Positions 38,591 through 48,515 of a stretch of DNA of 64,000 nucleotides are shown here, one piece after another (the first letter of the stretch is position 1; the number at the start of each line of letters is the position of its first letter). Location: NCBI GenBank assembly GCA_003116975.1, contig BGKB01000113.1, positions 62,001 through 126,000 on the forward strand, given 5' to 3'. Below the pieces are notes generated by a model. That model was given only the letters and a program-made list of their open reading frames with translations, was not told the DNA's origin and searched no databases. The stretch comes from Aurantiochytrium sp. KH105. Lineage: Eukaryota; Sar; Bigyra; Thraustochytrida; Thraustochytriidae. The translations under genes were made by a program, and so were the position numbers.

Positions 38591-41500
38591 TTACCGCAAA
38601 GATGTACAGGTGCAGGTGCAGTCCGAAACAGGGCAGCAAACGTGCTCCAGAAACCATTCGGTCATGCATGAGGCATGGCCACCATGACGACATCTGAGAC
38701 ACCACGAGAACCAGCGACCAAAGGGCTGCGCGGTGCCTGCAGGAACAAAATCATTTGACACCGAAGCTCCTCCCTTGCCTTCGCCTTTCTTTGAGGCGCT
38801 CTTGTGCCTGCCTCGTCCATGAGAAGCAGCATCGCGCGGATGCTTCTCCATGATTCGCGCAAAACGCTCACGCTCACGGTGCGTTGTGCCCATCATTTGC
38901 GCGTACGGATTTATGCAACTCATGGGCAATACACAAACCGCGCATGACGAGAGCCGCTTTTTACAGTGCGGACAGCAAGGGATGGTCAGCTTGCGGTCGT
39001 TGAGGCGGGACGACCCGCTGAGCATGCTGGCATCCGGAATAACCTCGTGAAGGAGAAGAGACTTTTTGCAATGCGTGCATACTGCGTAGACTTGCGGATC
39101 CTGCGCCGCGCGCGAGCGCATTGACGCCAAAGCATCGCCCGCCATATCCTCGGGAACCCGACTTGGACCGTTGCTTGAAACATGATCAACATGGCGCGCT
39201 TCATCGAGAGCGCGCGTCGAGGGCGGAGGTGATGAGGGGGTGGCGGGCGCCTCATCCTTTTCGCGATGCGCCTTGAGTTTGCGCTCTCGAGCTGCGAAAC
39301 GCACATCGAAGCGCGCGCGCTCTTGCCAAAGCTGCCAAACATTGAGCAGGTCGCGATACGAAGAGATCCACCATGCGATGCGCGTCGCATCGCGAACAGA
39401 CAGTTCATCTGGAATCGTGTGACAGGATACGAGAGCAGCAGTCTGAACGTCGCCAGAGTGATCAACGTATGCCTGCAGCAATTGCATGCCGCGATCTCCC
39501 AAGCCCGTGAGAACAATTCCATCAAGATGTCCATGCTCGATCGCGTGGTCGCAATTTTCGCGCAAAAAAGTGTAGAGCTTTTGATCGGGAAGGAACCGGC
39601 AGGCAAACGCAATGCGATCCGTGAGCGCAATGCGCGATTCCTTGAGAACGCAACTGAACTCGATCTCCGACGAGGGCAAAAAGACATCCTGCATACCCGA
39701 AGAACCGACGTCGTCGCTGCCATTCGCATGAGACTTGTTTGAGGCCGCGGTATTTAAGTCGCTGATAGAAGCGTTGTTGCTCGCCCCACTGCCAATGCTG
39801 AGCTTTCCCGAGGACTTGGTCGGTGACGCGAGGGCGTGCTCTACTGATGCGCCAGCTTCGGCCTCCGCTTCGTCCTCGGGGATGCCCGCAAGGCCAGAAC
39901 TTGATGTCGTCGAGATCTGGCCCGATGGCATAATGCTTGTGACGGCACTTGATACAGAAAATCCATCGTCCAGCCGCGTTCCTGACGAGTCGTTTGCCGA
40001 CAACGACGAGTTATCCAGCGCTTCGATCCTCGAAAGGTCCCGACGATGCTGCACGCGTTGCTCGTAATTCTCAACGAGAAATGCAAGAGCGGCTCGCAAG
40101 ACAGGAAAGCTATCGAGGCGCGTGAGCAGACCACTACAACGGTCCACCCATAAAGATGAGTTTCCGCTTTCAGCCCCGGGGTAACCCGCCAGCGCCATGG
40201 CAACCAGCTCGAGAAGATCCGCAATGAGTTCCTCGTCAGTGCTGCGAAAGGGATCGCGGTGTACTTCGAAGCAAGGGTTTCCGGCGCCAAGAGAGATGGG
40301 GCCATTTGAGGACGCACGATGGGCGCGACGGCGATGGCGAAGGTCAGTCGCAGCCTTTTGCAGGATTTGCACCGCTGAGGTTAGATTGCAATCAAAGATT
40401 GCGAGTGCGGCCAAACGCTGATAGTCGCGGTCGTTGCCAACAACGCCAAAGCGCGTGTCCGTGGAAACACTCATGGAGCCACTGTGACCCTCCTTTTCTT
40501 CAAGATCTCGCCAACCACAAAGTCGCAGCGCCGTGTTGCGCGAATTGCTGAGATACAGAGAAAACCGGGGCTTAGAGGTGGTGTCAACGCGCGTTCCATC
40601 CTGCGCACCCGCGCGGTTTGCGAGGATAGAAATCAGGCCGGCGTCGACGAGGCCTTTGGCTCGCGTAGGGTCCATTCGACGCGAGGCACGCTCGACCCAG
40701 CGCCACATGTCGCGCAGGCGAACGAGGTCGGCAAGACAGGAGGTTGGGTCGCTTGGGTCCACCATAGTATAAAATTCTTCATCAAACCCCTTGGGCGACT
40801 GCGGGGCCCCATTGGAGAGGCGTTTGGCAGCGGCGATCGTTCGCTCTAGCAGCTTGGTGTTCGCATCTGCGTCAATGGCGTAACCGAGCCTTGCGCGTGT
40901 GCGAAGAATTAGCGACGGGTCTCGCTGCGGAAAGGGAAGCTGAGAAGGTACGAGTGCCCCACCAAAGCTGAGCATTGACTGTGGAGACACGGAGATGGGC
41001 AACGGATTCTGCAGCGAAAGGTCGTCAGGAGTTCCATTTTTGCTCGAGACAAAGAGAATGCGATTGGCACTCAAGGCAAAACGACGCTTATCCAAGGCAT
41101 TCGAAGGATCCGCCGACCCGTTGGCGATGCCAAGGCCTGCCCTTGAAGCTACAGATGTCGCCAAGGGGCCAGCATTGCCAAGAGGCACATTCGGACCGAC
41201 AGCTGCTGAAGCGCCGGGGACACCAGCCACAGGATTGCGCGGACCCCCCGTAGAATTGGGATGGGCGCCTTTGACAGGAATCCAGCAAAAGCTGGCAATC
41301 CGATCGCTTGTGTAACGACGCACATCTGACCTCGTGATCTCCTTTGTTGAAAGCTTCTTCTTCGTGTCCGTTTCGCGCTTCTTTGCAGAAAGTATAGACT
41401 CTTTGTCTTCAAGCGCAGCGGCAGCTGACAAGTCGTCGCTGCCACGCGCGGCTGCTGGCGGGGGCGGCGGCGGGGGCGGCAAGTCATCGTTGTGGTTCTC

Positions 41501-42793
41501 AAAGGAGCTGTCAGACCCAGAATCGGAGCTGTCCACGGCTTTGTCGACATCGTAGAGGCTAATAAAACGCTCGTCTGCAGTGGCACAGGCCAAGAGACCT
41601 GAACGAACTGGAGACCACGCAATTTGCATAATGTCCCTGGACACTGCGTGGATGATGGCGATCGGTTCGTCCAGTCGACGCAGATCCCAGGCCTTGACGA
41701 AGGGATCGATTTCTGAAAAAGTAGCCAGACGGTCAGGACGGCATGGATCGAAGGCAATTCCGCTTACAATCTTGGTGTGTGCTACGACAGCTGGAGGGTT
41801 TTGGGATTCTGCGTCGCGCACATCATAGAGACGCAACCATCCGTGACCAGCCCCGACGGCAATGCACGACTCTTTGTCTGGCGCCCATGCAAGCGAGAAC
41901 GTTGGCTCTGCATAGCAGCTTTGAAAAATGGGGCGTAGGTTCGGCGGGGGCCGCGATCGGCCTTTTAGATGCGAATACACAATCTTGTTCTCCTCGGGCG
42001 CGCTGGCGAGCTCGCGCGCCACCTGCAAGGTGTCGTACAAGGCAAGACTCTTTTCCGCTCGTGTTTTTTCGACAGCAACGGCGAGGTTGCCGGGCTTTGA
42101 TGGTTGCCAGCTCAGAGCATTACAGTGTCTATTCTGCACGGCACCTGGCGAGATTTCGTAGACCACGCCGCTGCCTTCGGTGTTAATGCCGTCTTGGAGA
42201 CTCACGAGCCGCACAGTACCGGAACTATCGCCTGTGGCGATGAGCAGAGGGTCAAAGGGCCCGGGGTACCAGCTCAAACAGCGGATAGGGCGCGCCATCG
42301 TTCTCATGGCCACGAACGAGTGCTTGAGTTTCCACCGTACAGCGGATTCTGCGCCAGAAGTGTTGACGTTGGCCTGTGACTGCACAGGCGCATTCGCGCT
42401 GCTGCCTGGAGCGTTCCATGATGCGATCTGTCCGGAGGCTACGCTGCCTGCGCTGACGCGTCTTGCATGGCCCCTGAGCTGTTGTTGTGGTTGCTGAGAT
42501 TGTTGTTGCTGTTGCTGTTGTTGCATGTGCTGTTGAATGAGAAACTGCTGTTGGTGTTTTTGCACGACAGCGCTCTCTGGTTGCCCGCTCGAGTCCGCCG
42601 GTACACTCTCGTACAGCTTGAGGTCCAGCGACTGGGTCACCACGAAGTGGCTCGAGTCGTGCGGCGACCACTCCATGACCGGGGTCGACGGCTTGATCTT
42701 GCCGCCGCCGCCACCGCCGATCCCTGCGCCGGAGCCCCGGCCGCTCCTGCGGGGCACGCCGCCGCCGCGCGCCTCCATGTACCCCGTCTGCAT
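38591..42793 (-). CDS. MIOS: GATOR2 complex subunit MIOS (Mio/Sea4), 1400 aa
   Basis: Part of the GATOR2/SEACAT complex that relays amino-acid sufficiency to TORC1 at the lysosome. The N-terminus carries WD40-type blades (CLSWYPG...GDSSGTVRLVSL; SLAWAPDKESCIAVGAGHGWLRLYD; GIAFDPCRPDRLATFSE; QIAWSPVRSGLLACATAD). The middle is helical solenoid. The C-terminus is the MIOS zinc-binding end with paired cysteines and HGGHASCMTEWFLEH, finishing CPVSDCTCTC, very close to animal MIOS. It is about 60% longer than human MIOS because of Gln-rich (about 70-105), Pro-rich and Ser-rich insertions. The frame is open to 43117, but upstream residues are repeat-encoded (His/Tyr/Thr and Gly/Arg/Gln). I chose the ATG at 42793; the ATG at 42778 is also possible. 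Confidence 0.9.
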   Translation of the reverse strand: MQTGYMEARGGGVPRRSGRGSGAGIGGGGGGKIKPSTPVMEWSPHDSSHFVVTQSLDLKLYESVPADSSGQPESAVVQKHQQQFLIQQHMQQQQQQQQSQQPQQQLRGHARRVSAGSVASGQIASWNAPGSSANAPVQSQANVNTSGAESAVRWKLKHSFVAMRTMARPIRCLSWYPGPFDPLLIATGDSSGTVRLVSLQDGINTEGSGVVYEISPGAVQNRHCNALSWQPSKPGNLAVAVEKTRAEKSLALYDTLQVARELASAPEENKIVYSHLKGRSRPPPNLRPIFQSCYAEPTFSLAWAPDKESCIAVGAGHGWLRLYDVRDAESQNPPAVVAHTKIVSGIAFDPCRPDRLATFSEIDPFVKAWDLRRLDEPIAIIHAVSRDIMQIAWSPVRSGLLACATADERFISLYDVDKAVDSSDSGSDSSFENHNDDLPPPPPPPPAAARGSDDLSAAAALEDKESILSAKKRETDTKKKLSTKEITRSDVRRYTSDRIASFCWIPVKGAHPNSTGGPRNPVAGVPGASAAVGPNVPLGNAGPLATSVASRAGLGIANGSADPSNALDKRRFALSANRILFVSSKNGTPDDLSLQNPLPISVSPQSMLSFGGALVPSQLPFPQRDPSLILRTRARLGYAIDADANTKLLERTIAAAKRLSNGAPQSPKGFDEEFYTMVDPSDPTSCLADLVRLRDMWRWVERASRRMDPTRAKGLVDAGLISILANRAGAQDGTRVDTTSKPRFSLYLSNSRNTALRLCGWRDLEEKEGHSGSMSVSTDTRFGVVGNDRDYQRLAALAIFDCNLTSAVQILQKAATDLRHRRRAHRASSNGPISLGAGNPCFEVHRDPFRSTDEELIADLLELVAMALAGYPGAESGNSSLWVDRCSGLLTRLDSFPVLRAALAFLVENYEQRVQHRRDLSRIEALDNSSLSANDSSGTRLDDGFSVSSAVTSIMPSGQISTTSSSGLAGIPEDEAEAEAGASVEHALASPTKSSGKLSIGSGASNNASISDLNTAASNKSHANGSDDVGSSGMQDVFLPSSEIEFSCVLKESRIALTDRIAFACRFLPDQKLYTFLRENCDHAIEHGHLDGIVLTGLGDRGMQLLQAYVDHSGDVQTAALVSCHTIPDELSVRDATRIAWWISSYRDLLNVWQLWQERARFDVRFAARERKLKAHREKDEAPATPSSPPPSTRALDEARHVDHVSSNGPSRVPEDMAGDALASMRSRAAQDPQVYAVCTHCKKSLLLHEVIPDASMLSGSSRLNDRKLTIPCCPHCKKRLSSCAVCVLPMSCINPYAQMMGTTHRERERFARIMEKHPRDAASHGRGRHKSASKKGEGKGGASVSNDFVPAGTAQPFGRWFSWCLRCRHGGHASCMTEWFLEHVCCPVSDCTCTCTSLR

Positions 42794-42894
42794 GCCCGCC
42801 ACCGCGGCCCCGCGCGCGCGAACCCGGTACGAGTGTATGTATGTATGTATGTACGTATAGGCTCTGCACGCTCGCTCTCCAGGCGTATCTTCGC

Positions 42895-42895
42895 G

Positions 42896-42927
<32 letters not shown>

Positions 42928-42930
42928 CCC
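42895..42930. repeat. (GCCT)n tetranucleotide repeat
   Basis: About eight tandem GCCT units between two divergent genes. Confidence 0.9.
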
Positions 42931-43069
42931 GCCCGCCAGGCGAAAACGGGTTCCGCAGGGCGCAGGCGCGGGCAAAGAGACCTAAGGGCGCGGCTCCGGG
43001 ATAGACCGCTTGGGCCTCTGGCGCCGCGCAAGATCGCCGCGGCAACTCCCGCGAGAAGAGAAGCAACAA

Positions 43070-43114
43070 GCAGAGCGAGCAGAGCGAGCAGAGCAAGCAG
43101 AGCAAGCAGAGCAG
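43070..43114. repeat. 9-bp tandem repeat GCAGAGCRA
   Basis: Five tandem units GCAGAGCGA/GCAGAGCAA/GCAGAGCAG in the 5' leader of the EF-hand gene. Confidence 0.85.
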
Positions 43115-43275
43115 CAACGCAGAGCAAACGGAGCAGCGAAGACGCGAGGCGAGGAACCCGGCGAGCCCAGGGCGCAGACCGGCTGGCCGCGGTGGAGCCT
43201 GCGGCCGAGCCCGCGGTGGAGCCCGGGACCGCCCTGTCTGCTCTGCGCGCAGGAAGCGGCCTCGCGGCGCCGAGG

Positions 43276-46200
43276 ATGGCGAGCGGATACCTGGTCTGCG
43301 CCTGGCGCGGGCGCGAAGCCACGCTGCCGCTGTACGGCGAACCGGAGCGACTCGTGCAGCACTGCGCGGCGGCCTTTGGCGTGCGCGCAGAGGACGTCAT
43401 CGGCTTCGCCATGGACAACACGCTGTACCCGGCGAGCCTCGTCGGCCGCAAGGGCGCGGCGGGCTTTGGCGGGAGGCGCATGAACCTTGTCGTGAAACTG
43501 ACCCACGACGAAGAGGGCGACGCCGGACGAGCGCAGCGAGAGCCCGGGGCGGTGGCCCGCCATGCGCACCGCAACGGCAGGCGTGCCGCGGGCCTGACAG
43601 TCGCGCCGCGAGGCTCTCAGCCGTCGCCTTTGTCGTCTCAAAGCCAGTTCCTGCGCAAGGTCTCAACTACGAAAAAGGGGCCTCTCCCGAGTACGCCCCG
43701 GGAGCGTCGCTCGCTTCGCTACTCGCTCGTGGGGAATCAGTCTGTGCTAGTCACAAAGAAGGACCTGATCGCGGTGCGGCTTATGCGACAGGCACTGGAA
43801 GGTCTCTCGCTGAGCGCCTCGGCACTCATGGATCTCTTCTCCTTTGAGAGTCAGGACCTGCTGAGCAAAACGTATTTTACAGAAATTGTCGAAGAGCATC
43901 TCTGCCCTGCAGGGGTGGGAAGCCCGACGCAGTGCGCGCAGATTCGTGGACTCCTGTTGCGCGCGTTTTACGCGCTCGACGTCTTTGGTGAAGAGCGCGT
44001 TCCCGTGCGCGAGGTACTTTGTGGACTCATTATGCTCACGAGCGGGGAGCTCGAACTCAAATTTGCGTACATGTTTCAGCTTTTCGATACAGACCAAGAT
44101 GGCTCGTTGCACTTTGGGCAGCTTGCGCGGATTTTGCGTGCGCTGCTTACCTTTGCGCTCGCATTTAGTGACGGTATGTCACGCCTGCCGTCGCGATACG
44201 TGTACAGCCTCGTCGACGAGACGTGCGAAGCCGCGCTTCAAACGCTCCCAGCAGAAACAGATGCGAATGTCTCATTGCGACCTTTTTGGGAATGGTACTC
44301 GACGATCGGGCACAACCTCATGCCATGGGTGGAGTTGTACGAGTCGGATATCAACGTCGCGAATGCGCTTCGCTGGCTCGCCAAGCTCGATCCGTTTGCG
44401 GAAAACTCAACGGTAGCCCCACCGGCTATCGTTGCGTTGATGAGCGAAGGCGTGGCTACCTCGCCGTTGCGCCGCCAGCGCGGCGCTCGTCGTGCGAGGA
44501 CACCAACCTCGCGTGCCGCAGCAGTAGCTGTGGCTTCGCCGACTCCCGCATCGCCCTCGCGACTTCGTTCACTGGGACCAAACAATAGCTTTCTACTGTC
44601 TTCAGATGGCGACGACAGCGATGCTATTCGCTTCGATAGACGAACCTGGAAGGGTAAGATTGCTCGAGATGAATCGGACTCTGATGAAGGTGGTGCGGAT
44701 GCGGGCGAAAATGATGACGATGAGGTCAATGGTGACTACGACGATTCCTCCGAAGAGGACGGCGCGGTGGACTCGGCAGATCCGCTCTTGGATGGGTCCC
44801 CGGAGGCACAACTTGAAGGCGATCCGCAGACGCTACCCTTGTTTCGCTTTGCGTTGTGCGAAGACAAAGAACTTGTCTTGATGCCAATTGATGCCGAGTT
44901 GGTCGATTTGATCGTATCGACAACGCGCATTTCCGACACAGGAGCAGAGCAAATGTATAGTCTTTTCCTGAATGCAGTGGCGTCACAACCCGGACCGGAT
45001 CTCTCCAAAGAGTGTTTTGATGAGTGCATCCGGGAACTCGTGCCTGGCGAGCTTTTGGGCAAACAGGAGCAACGCTACCTCTCGTACACGTTTTCTACAT
45101 TTTTCTATGCCTTTGATCGTGCCAGCGAGGATCGCGTTCCCACGGATGAGTTCTTGGGCGGGTTCATGCTCCTGGCCAGCGGAAGCAAATCACAAAAACT
45201 ATCGCTCGCCTTTTCCCTTTTTGACACGGACGGAGACGGCGCAATCGACTCGATTGGCCTCGTACGATACCTGCGTTCGTTTCTCACCTTTCTCTTTGCG
45301 CTGCAAAAGGATGCGCCCAAACTCGATGCCGAGGAGATTTATACAACGATCGATCGCACGGGCGTGGAAGTGGCCCGTGCTGTGTACGAGCACTTTGGCA
45401 AAACAGATACAGACACAGTCTCCTTTGAGGAATTTGGAGAGTGGTACAATCACGAGGGCCATGAGGCTGTCCCGTGGCTTGAGCTTGTAGATTTGGGAAA
45501 GTGGCCCATTCGACGAAACAAGTCTGCTTCCGCTGCTGCTTCTTCCTCGGCAATGCCGTCATCGAGCGGAAAGACTGCGCAAGACGTGGATGGCGAGGGC
45601 GTTGGCCCAGCGGGTGAGCGGCTGGTCTTTCTCGTCCCGCTGCGCGCCTCGGCGACGCGAGATACCGCGAACCGAGCCTCTCTGTCCATCATGACGAGCG
45701 ATGTGGACTGCATTGAGAACTTGCTACGTTGTACACGACTGGACGAAGCAGATGCTGACGAGATGTATGCGGCGCTGCTTCGCGCGTCCCGCGGATCGGA
45801 CATAACCATTCACCGTGATGCCTTTATTCGCGCCGTTCGCGAAATGGTGCGCTCCATTGCAGTTGCTGGCGCCGATAGCAGCAACGAAGGAAAGCAAGGC
45901 GAGCGCCACGGCCAAAGCCGGAGCAAACCTGAGGATGCAGCGGGTCGACAGCAAAATGACGCGGCAGAGGAAGAAGCCGAAATGGTCGCTCTCTTTTCGA
46001 GTGTTGAAGATAGACTTCGTCGTTTCTTCAAGCTGTTCGAGACAAATTCGCCCGCGCGTGCGGCCACGGACCAGTTGGCATGCGCTTTGAGTCTGCTTGC
46101 GCAGGGCAACAAAAGCGACAAGCTGGCCGTCGGATTTGCGCTCTTTGACCGGGACCGCGACGGGGCGCTGACACAGCGCGAGTTGGTGCAATTTCTCACT

Positions 46201-48117
46201 GCGCTGTTGCTTGGTCTTCACGGCCTCACGTCGGTGCTGGAACGTGAGGGTCTCCATAAGGTGCAAGCCATTTCGGCAGCGGCCGCAACAGAAGCCGTGG
46301 CTGCCATCAGCGAGTACCTTGGCGGTCCCAAGCGGCCCGGGGCCGCGCAGACCAACGTCTCCTTTGGAGAGTTTGCTCAGTGGTATGCCGAGGGAGGTGG
46401 CTGCGAGCGCATCCCATGGGTGGAACTCTACGACCTGGCCAAGTGGCCGCTGGGAGGATCAGGCATGACGGCAGTGAGTGGACAAGGGAGCGGACTTGCA
46501 GCATCTGGAGGTCAGTCGGGGGAAAACGAAGAATGGCAGCGATTGTCTGACGAGGTGATTCTACATTTCAATATCGGCGGCGACGCAGACATCGCGCTCG
46601 GCATCTCGAGACGCGACGCGTACTTTGTTCGCGAGGTGGCAGATCTCTCGGGTCTGCGGCTCATGACGGCTGAGAGCTTGTACGGCCACCTGTTGCAGTA
46701 CTCGGTGCGCAGGGGCGGGCTGCCGGTCCTCCGCATGGAGAGCTTTATGGCGATGGTGAACGATCTCTTGGACCGTGCCCCTGAGCAGCCGGCTGCGGTA
46801 CGCCAACGTTTGATGCGGGCGTTCATCACGTTGTTTGGTCTCTTCGAAACGCAGGCGTCCGTGGGACGTGGCGCCGTTCGTGCCAACGCTCTATTTGCTG
46901 GTTTGCTCTTTTTTGCGGCGGGACGCAAGAGCGACAAATTCAGTCTAGCGTTTTCAAGTTTTGATGAAGACGAGGACGGGGCGCTCACGCGGGCGCAGCT
47001 GCATAGCTTCCTGCTTGCCTTCCTCATGGGTCTGCGCGTGCTTCCAGTATGCAGCGGCAAGCGAGCAGGGCCCGTGGCGCACGACGACGCGGCGGACCTT
47101 GAGCAGCTTTCTGAAGCCACTGTGCTTCTTGCCGGTGCGATTTTAACCCAGACCGCGGCGCGACGCGCGCACTCTGGCGCAATCAGCTTTGAGGAGTTTT
47201 GTGCTTGGTACTCTGCGGGGGGCAGCCATCACATGGCGTGGCTGGAGCTCTTGGATTTGCGAAAATGGCAGCATGCTTTGGACTTTGGCACGACCTTGAA
47301 TAGTAGCGGAGAGAGCCCACGGCGCAAGTCGCATAGTACGGACGAGGGCGCAGCTCAGCTTGGGGAGGTGTCCATTGATGATGGAGATGCCGATGTAATT
47401 TTCCGCTTTGTTTTGACATCACGGGGTGAAACCATGGAGTTTCGGCGGCAAGACGTTGCACAGCTGCACAAGCTGCTCGCAATCTCGGAGCTGCACAGGA
47501 AGGAGGCATCTAGCGTTTACAAAGTTCTTGCGTTCGCAGGCGAGCGCGTCGCCGGCGAGCGCGTCACAGATTCTGATGTTGCGCCACTTGTACTGAGCAG
47601 AGCCGCTTTCCAGCAGGTGATTCGGCAGCTCATTCCGGGGAATCGACTGTCCGAGGAAGACAAGCGGGGGTTTTCGGTGCTGTTCGCGAGCATCTTTGCA
47701 GCCTTTGACCGTTCGTCAAGTACCCATATTCCACTGGTCGAATTTGCCTGTGGATTTACGGTTCTCGCCAAGGGGTCCAAGAGCGATAAGCTCGCCCACG
47801 CTTTTGACCGCTTTGATCGACTCCGGACGGGATATCTCTCGGGGTCCATGTTTCGTCAGTTCCTCAACAGTTTCTTGACCTTTTTGCTTGCTCTCAATGA
47901 AGAGGCGTGTCGGCAACCCGCGGGCAAAGTCTGGGCAATGGTGGACCGGTCCGTGGATGAGATCGCTGCGCGTGTGTTTGCGGATCTTGGTTTGGACGAG
48001 AAGCGGGGCCCTGGCATAACGTTTCGTCAGATTGCTGACTGGTATACACAAGAAGGCGGCCACGAGGTGATGCCCTGGCTCGAGCTTCTCTCCGTGTCCA
48101 AGTGGCCGCTTCTGTGA
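43276..48117 (+). CDS. Five-unit EF-hand repeat protein, 1613 aa
   Basis: Starts MASGYLVCAW; the N-terminal 75 residues look like a small ubiquitin/PB1-type beta-grasp (GYLVCAWRGREATLPLYG ... MNLVVKL). Five repeats of about 275-380 residues follow. Each has the pattern: helical start, AFDR..RVP-type segment, GFxLLAxGSKSDKL, one EF loop, SFLTFLxAL helix, and a closing WY..G..PWLEL..KWPL motif. EF loops: unit 1 (Asp271) DTDQDGSLHFGQ, unit 2 DTDGDGAIDSIG, unit 3 DRDRDGALTQRE, unit 4 DEDEDGALTRAQ, unit 5 DRLRTGYLSGSM. Only unit 3 keeps Glu at loop position 12, and unit 5 has lost the Asp ligands. No membrane span is visible. It is probably a Ca2+-responsive scaffold; the exact function is unknown. 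The earlier in-frame ATG (42841) lies in microsatellite DNA and was rejected. Confidence 0.85.
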   Translation: MASGYLVCAWRGREATLPLYGEPERLVQHCAAAFGVRAEDVIGFAMDNTLYPASLVGRKGAAGFGGRRMNLVVKLTHDEEGDAGRAQREPGAVARHAHRNGRRAAGLTVAPRGSQPSPLSSQSQFLRKVSTTKKGPLPSTPRERRSLRYSLVGNQSVLVTKKDLIAVRLMRQALEGLSLSASALMDLFSFESQDLLSKTYFTEIVEEHLCPAGVGSPTQCAQIRGLLLRAFYALDVFGEERVPVREVLCGLIMLTSGELELKFAYMFQLFDTDQDGSLHFGQLARILRALLTFALAFSDGMSRLPSRYVYSLVDETCEAALQTLPAETDANVSLRPFWEWYSTIGHNLMPWVELYESDINVANALRWLAKLDPFAENSTVAPPAIVALMSEGVATSPLRRQRGARRARTPTSRAAAVAVASPTPASPSRLRSLGPNNSFLLSSDGDDSDAIRFDRRTWKGKIARDESDSDEGGADAGENDDDEVNGDYDDSSEEDGAVDSADPLLDGSPEAQLEGDPQTLPLFRFALCEDKELVLMPIDAELVDLIVSTTRISDTGAEQMYSLFLNAVASQPGPDLSKECFDECIRELVPGELLGKQEQRYLSYTFSTFFYAFDRASEDRVPTDEFLGGFMLLASGSKSQKLSLAFSLFDTDGDGAIDSIGLVRYLRSFLTFLFALQKDAPKLDAEEIYTTIDRTGVEVARAVYEHFGKTDTDTVSFEEFGEWYNHEGHEAVPWLELVDLGKWPIRRNKSASAAASSSAMPSSSGKTAQDVDGEGVGPAGERLVFLVPLRASATRDTANRASLSIMTSDVDCIENLLRCTRLDEADADEMYAALLRASRGSDITIHRDAFIRAVREMVRSIAVAGADSSNEGKQGERHGQSRSKPEDAAGRQQNDAAEEEAEMVALFSSVEDRLRRFFKLFETNSPARAATDQLACALSLLAQGNKSDKLAVGFALFDRDRDGALTQRELVQFLTALLLGLHGLTSVLEREGLHKVQAISAAAATEAVAAISEYLGGPKRPGAAQTNVSFGEFAQWYAEGGGCERIPWVELYDLAKWPLGGSGMTAVSGQGSGLAASGGQSGENEEWQRLSDEVILHFNIGGDADIALGISRRDAYFVREVADLSGLRLMTAESLYGHLLQYSVRRGGLPVLRMESFMAMVNDLLDRAPEQPAAVRQRLMRAFITLFGLFETQASVGRGAVRANALFAGLLFFAAGRKSDKFSLAFSSFDEDEDGALTRAQLHSFLLAFLMGLRVLPVCSGKRAGPVAHDDAADLEQLSEATVLLAGAILTQTAARRAHSGAISFEEFCAWYSAGGSHHMAWLELLDLRKWQHALDFGTTLNSSGESPRRKSHSTDEGAAQLGEVSIDDGDADVIFRFVLTSRGETMEFRRQDVAQLHKLLAISELHRKEASSVYKVLAFAGERVAGERVTDSDVAPLVLSRAAFQQVIRQLIPGNRLSEEDKRGFSVLFASIFAAFDRSSSTHIPLVEFACGFTVLAKGSKSDKLAHAFDRFDRLRTGYLSGSMFRQFLNSFLTFLLALNEEACRQPAGKVWAMVDRSVDEIAARVFADLGLDEKRGPGITFRQIADWYTQEGGHEVMPWLELLSVSKWPLL

Positions 48118-48515
48118 TGTTCGCATCATCATGTTCGCAGGGGAAAGGTTACTTTTGGTGAAAGAAACTGGGATGGAAAATGGAATCGCTCCTCTTTGAT
48201 TGGTGACTGCGTAAAGAAAAAAGGTAGAATACGGTTCTTATTTTTATTGCCCCCCATGGCGAGGCGACCTTCCTCACAAAGGGAAAACAGGAAGATGGAA
48301 GAATGAGAGGGAGGTGCCGTCGTACGTCGTGCCTGGGAGGACCCTTTCACTCTCTCCACTGTGATATCTTTGAATGCTGGCGCCTCCTATGCACGACAGG
48401 GCTATTCTTGTTTTAGTATGCCACTTTCAGAATATGGTCTAGCAGTGGATTCATTATCGTGTGCAGATACAAGAATTTTTCCCTCTGGTGGTTGCACAAG
48501 CAGCAATCTTGCATC
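48118..48515. other. Region between EF-hand gene and transposase gene
   Basis: About 400 bp, less GC-rich than the neighbouring genes. If the downstream gene is a DNA transposon, its left terminus should lie here. I could not find a convincing inverted-repeat partner for the downstream side. Confidence 0.4.

Larger units (their letters stand above)
42794..43275. other. Compact bidirectional promoter with microsatellites
   Basis: 482 bp between the MIOS and five-repeat EF-hand start codons. It holds (GTAT)n at 42836-42858, (GCCT)n at 42895-42930, and a 9-bp repeat (GCAGAGCRA)n at 43070-43114. These make frames look open on both strands but do not resemble protein. Confidence 0.65.
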
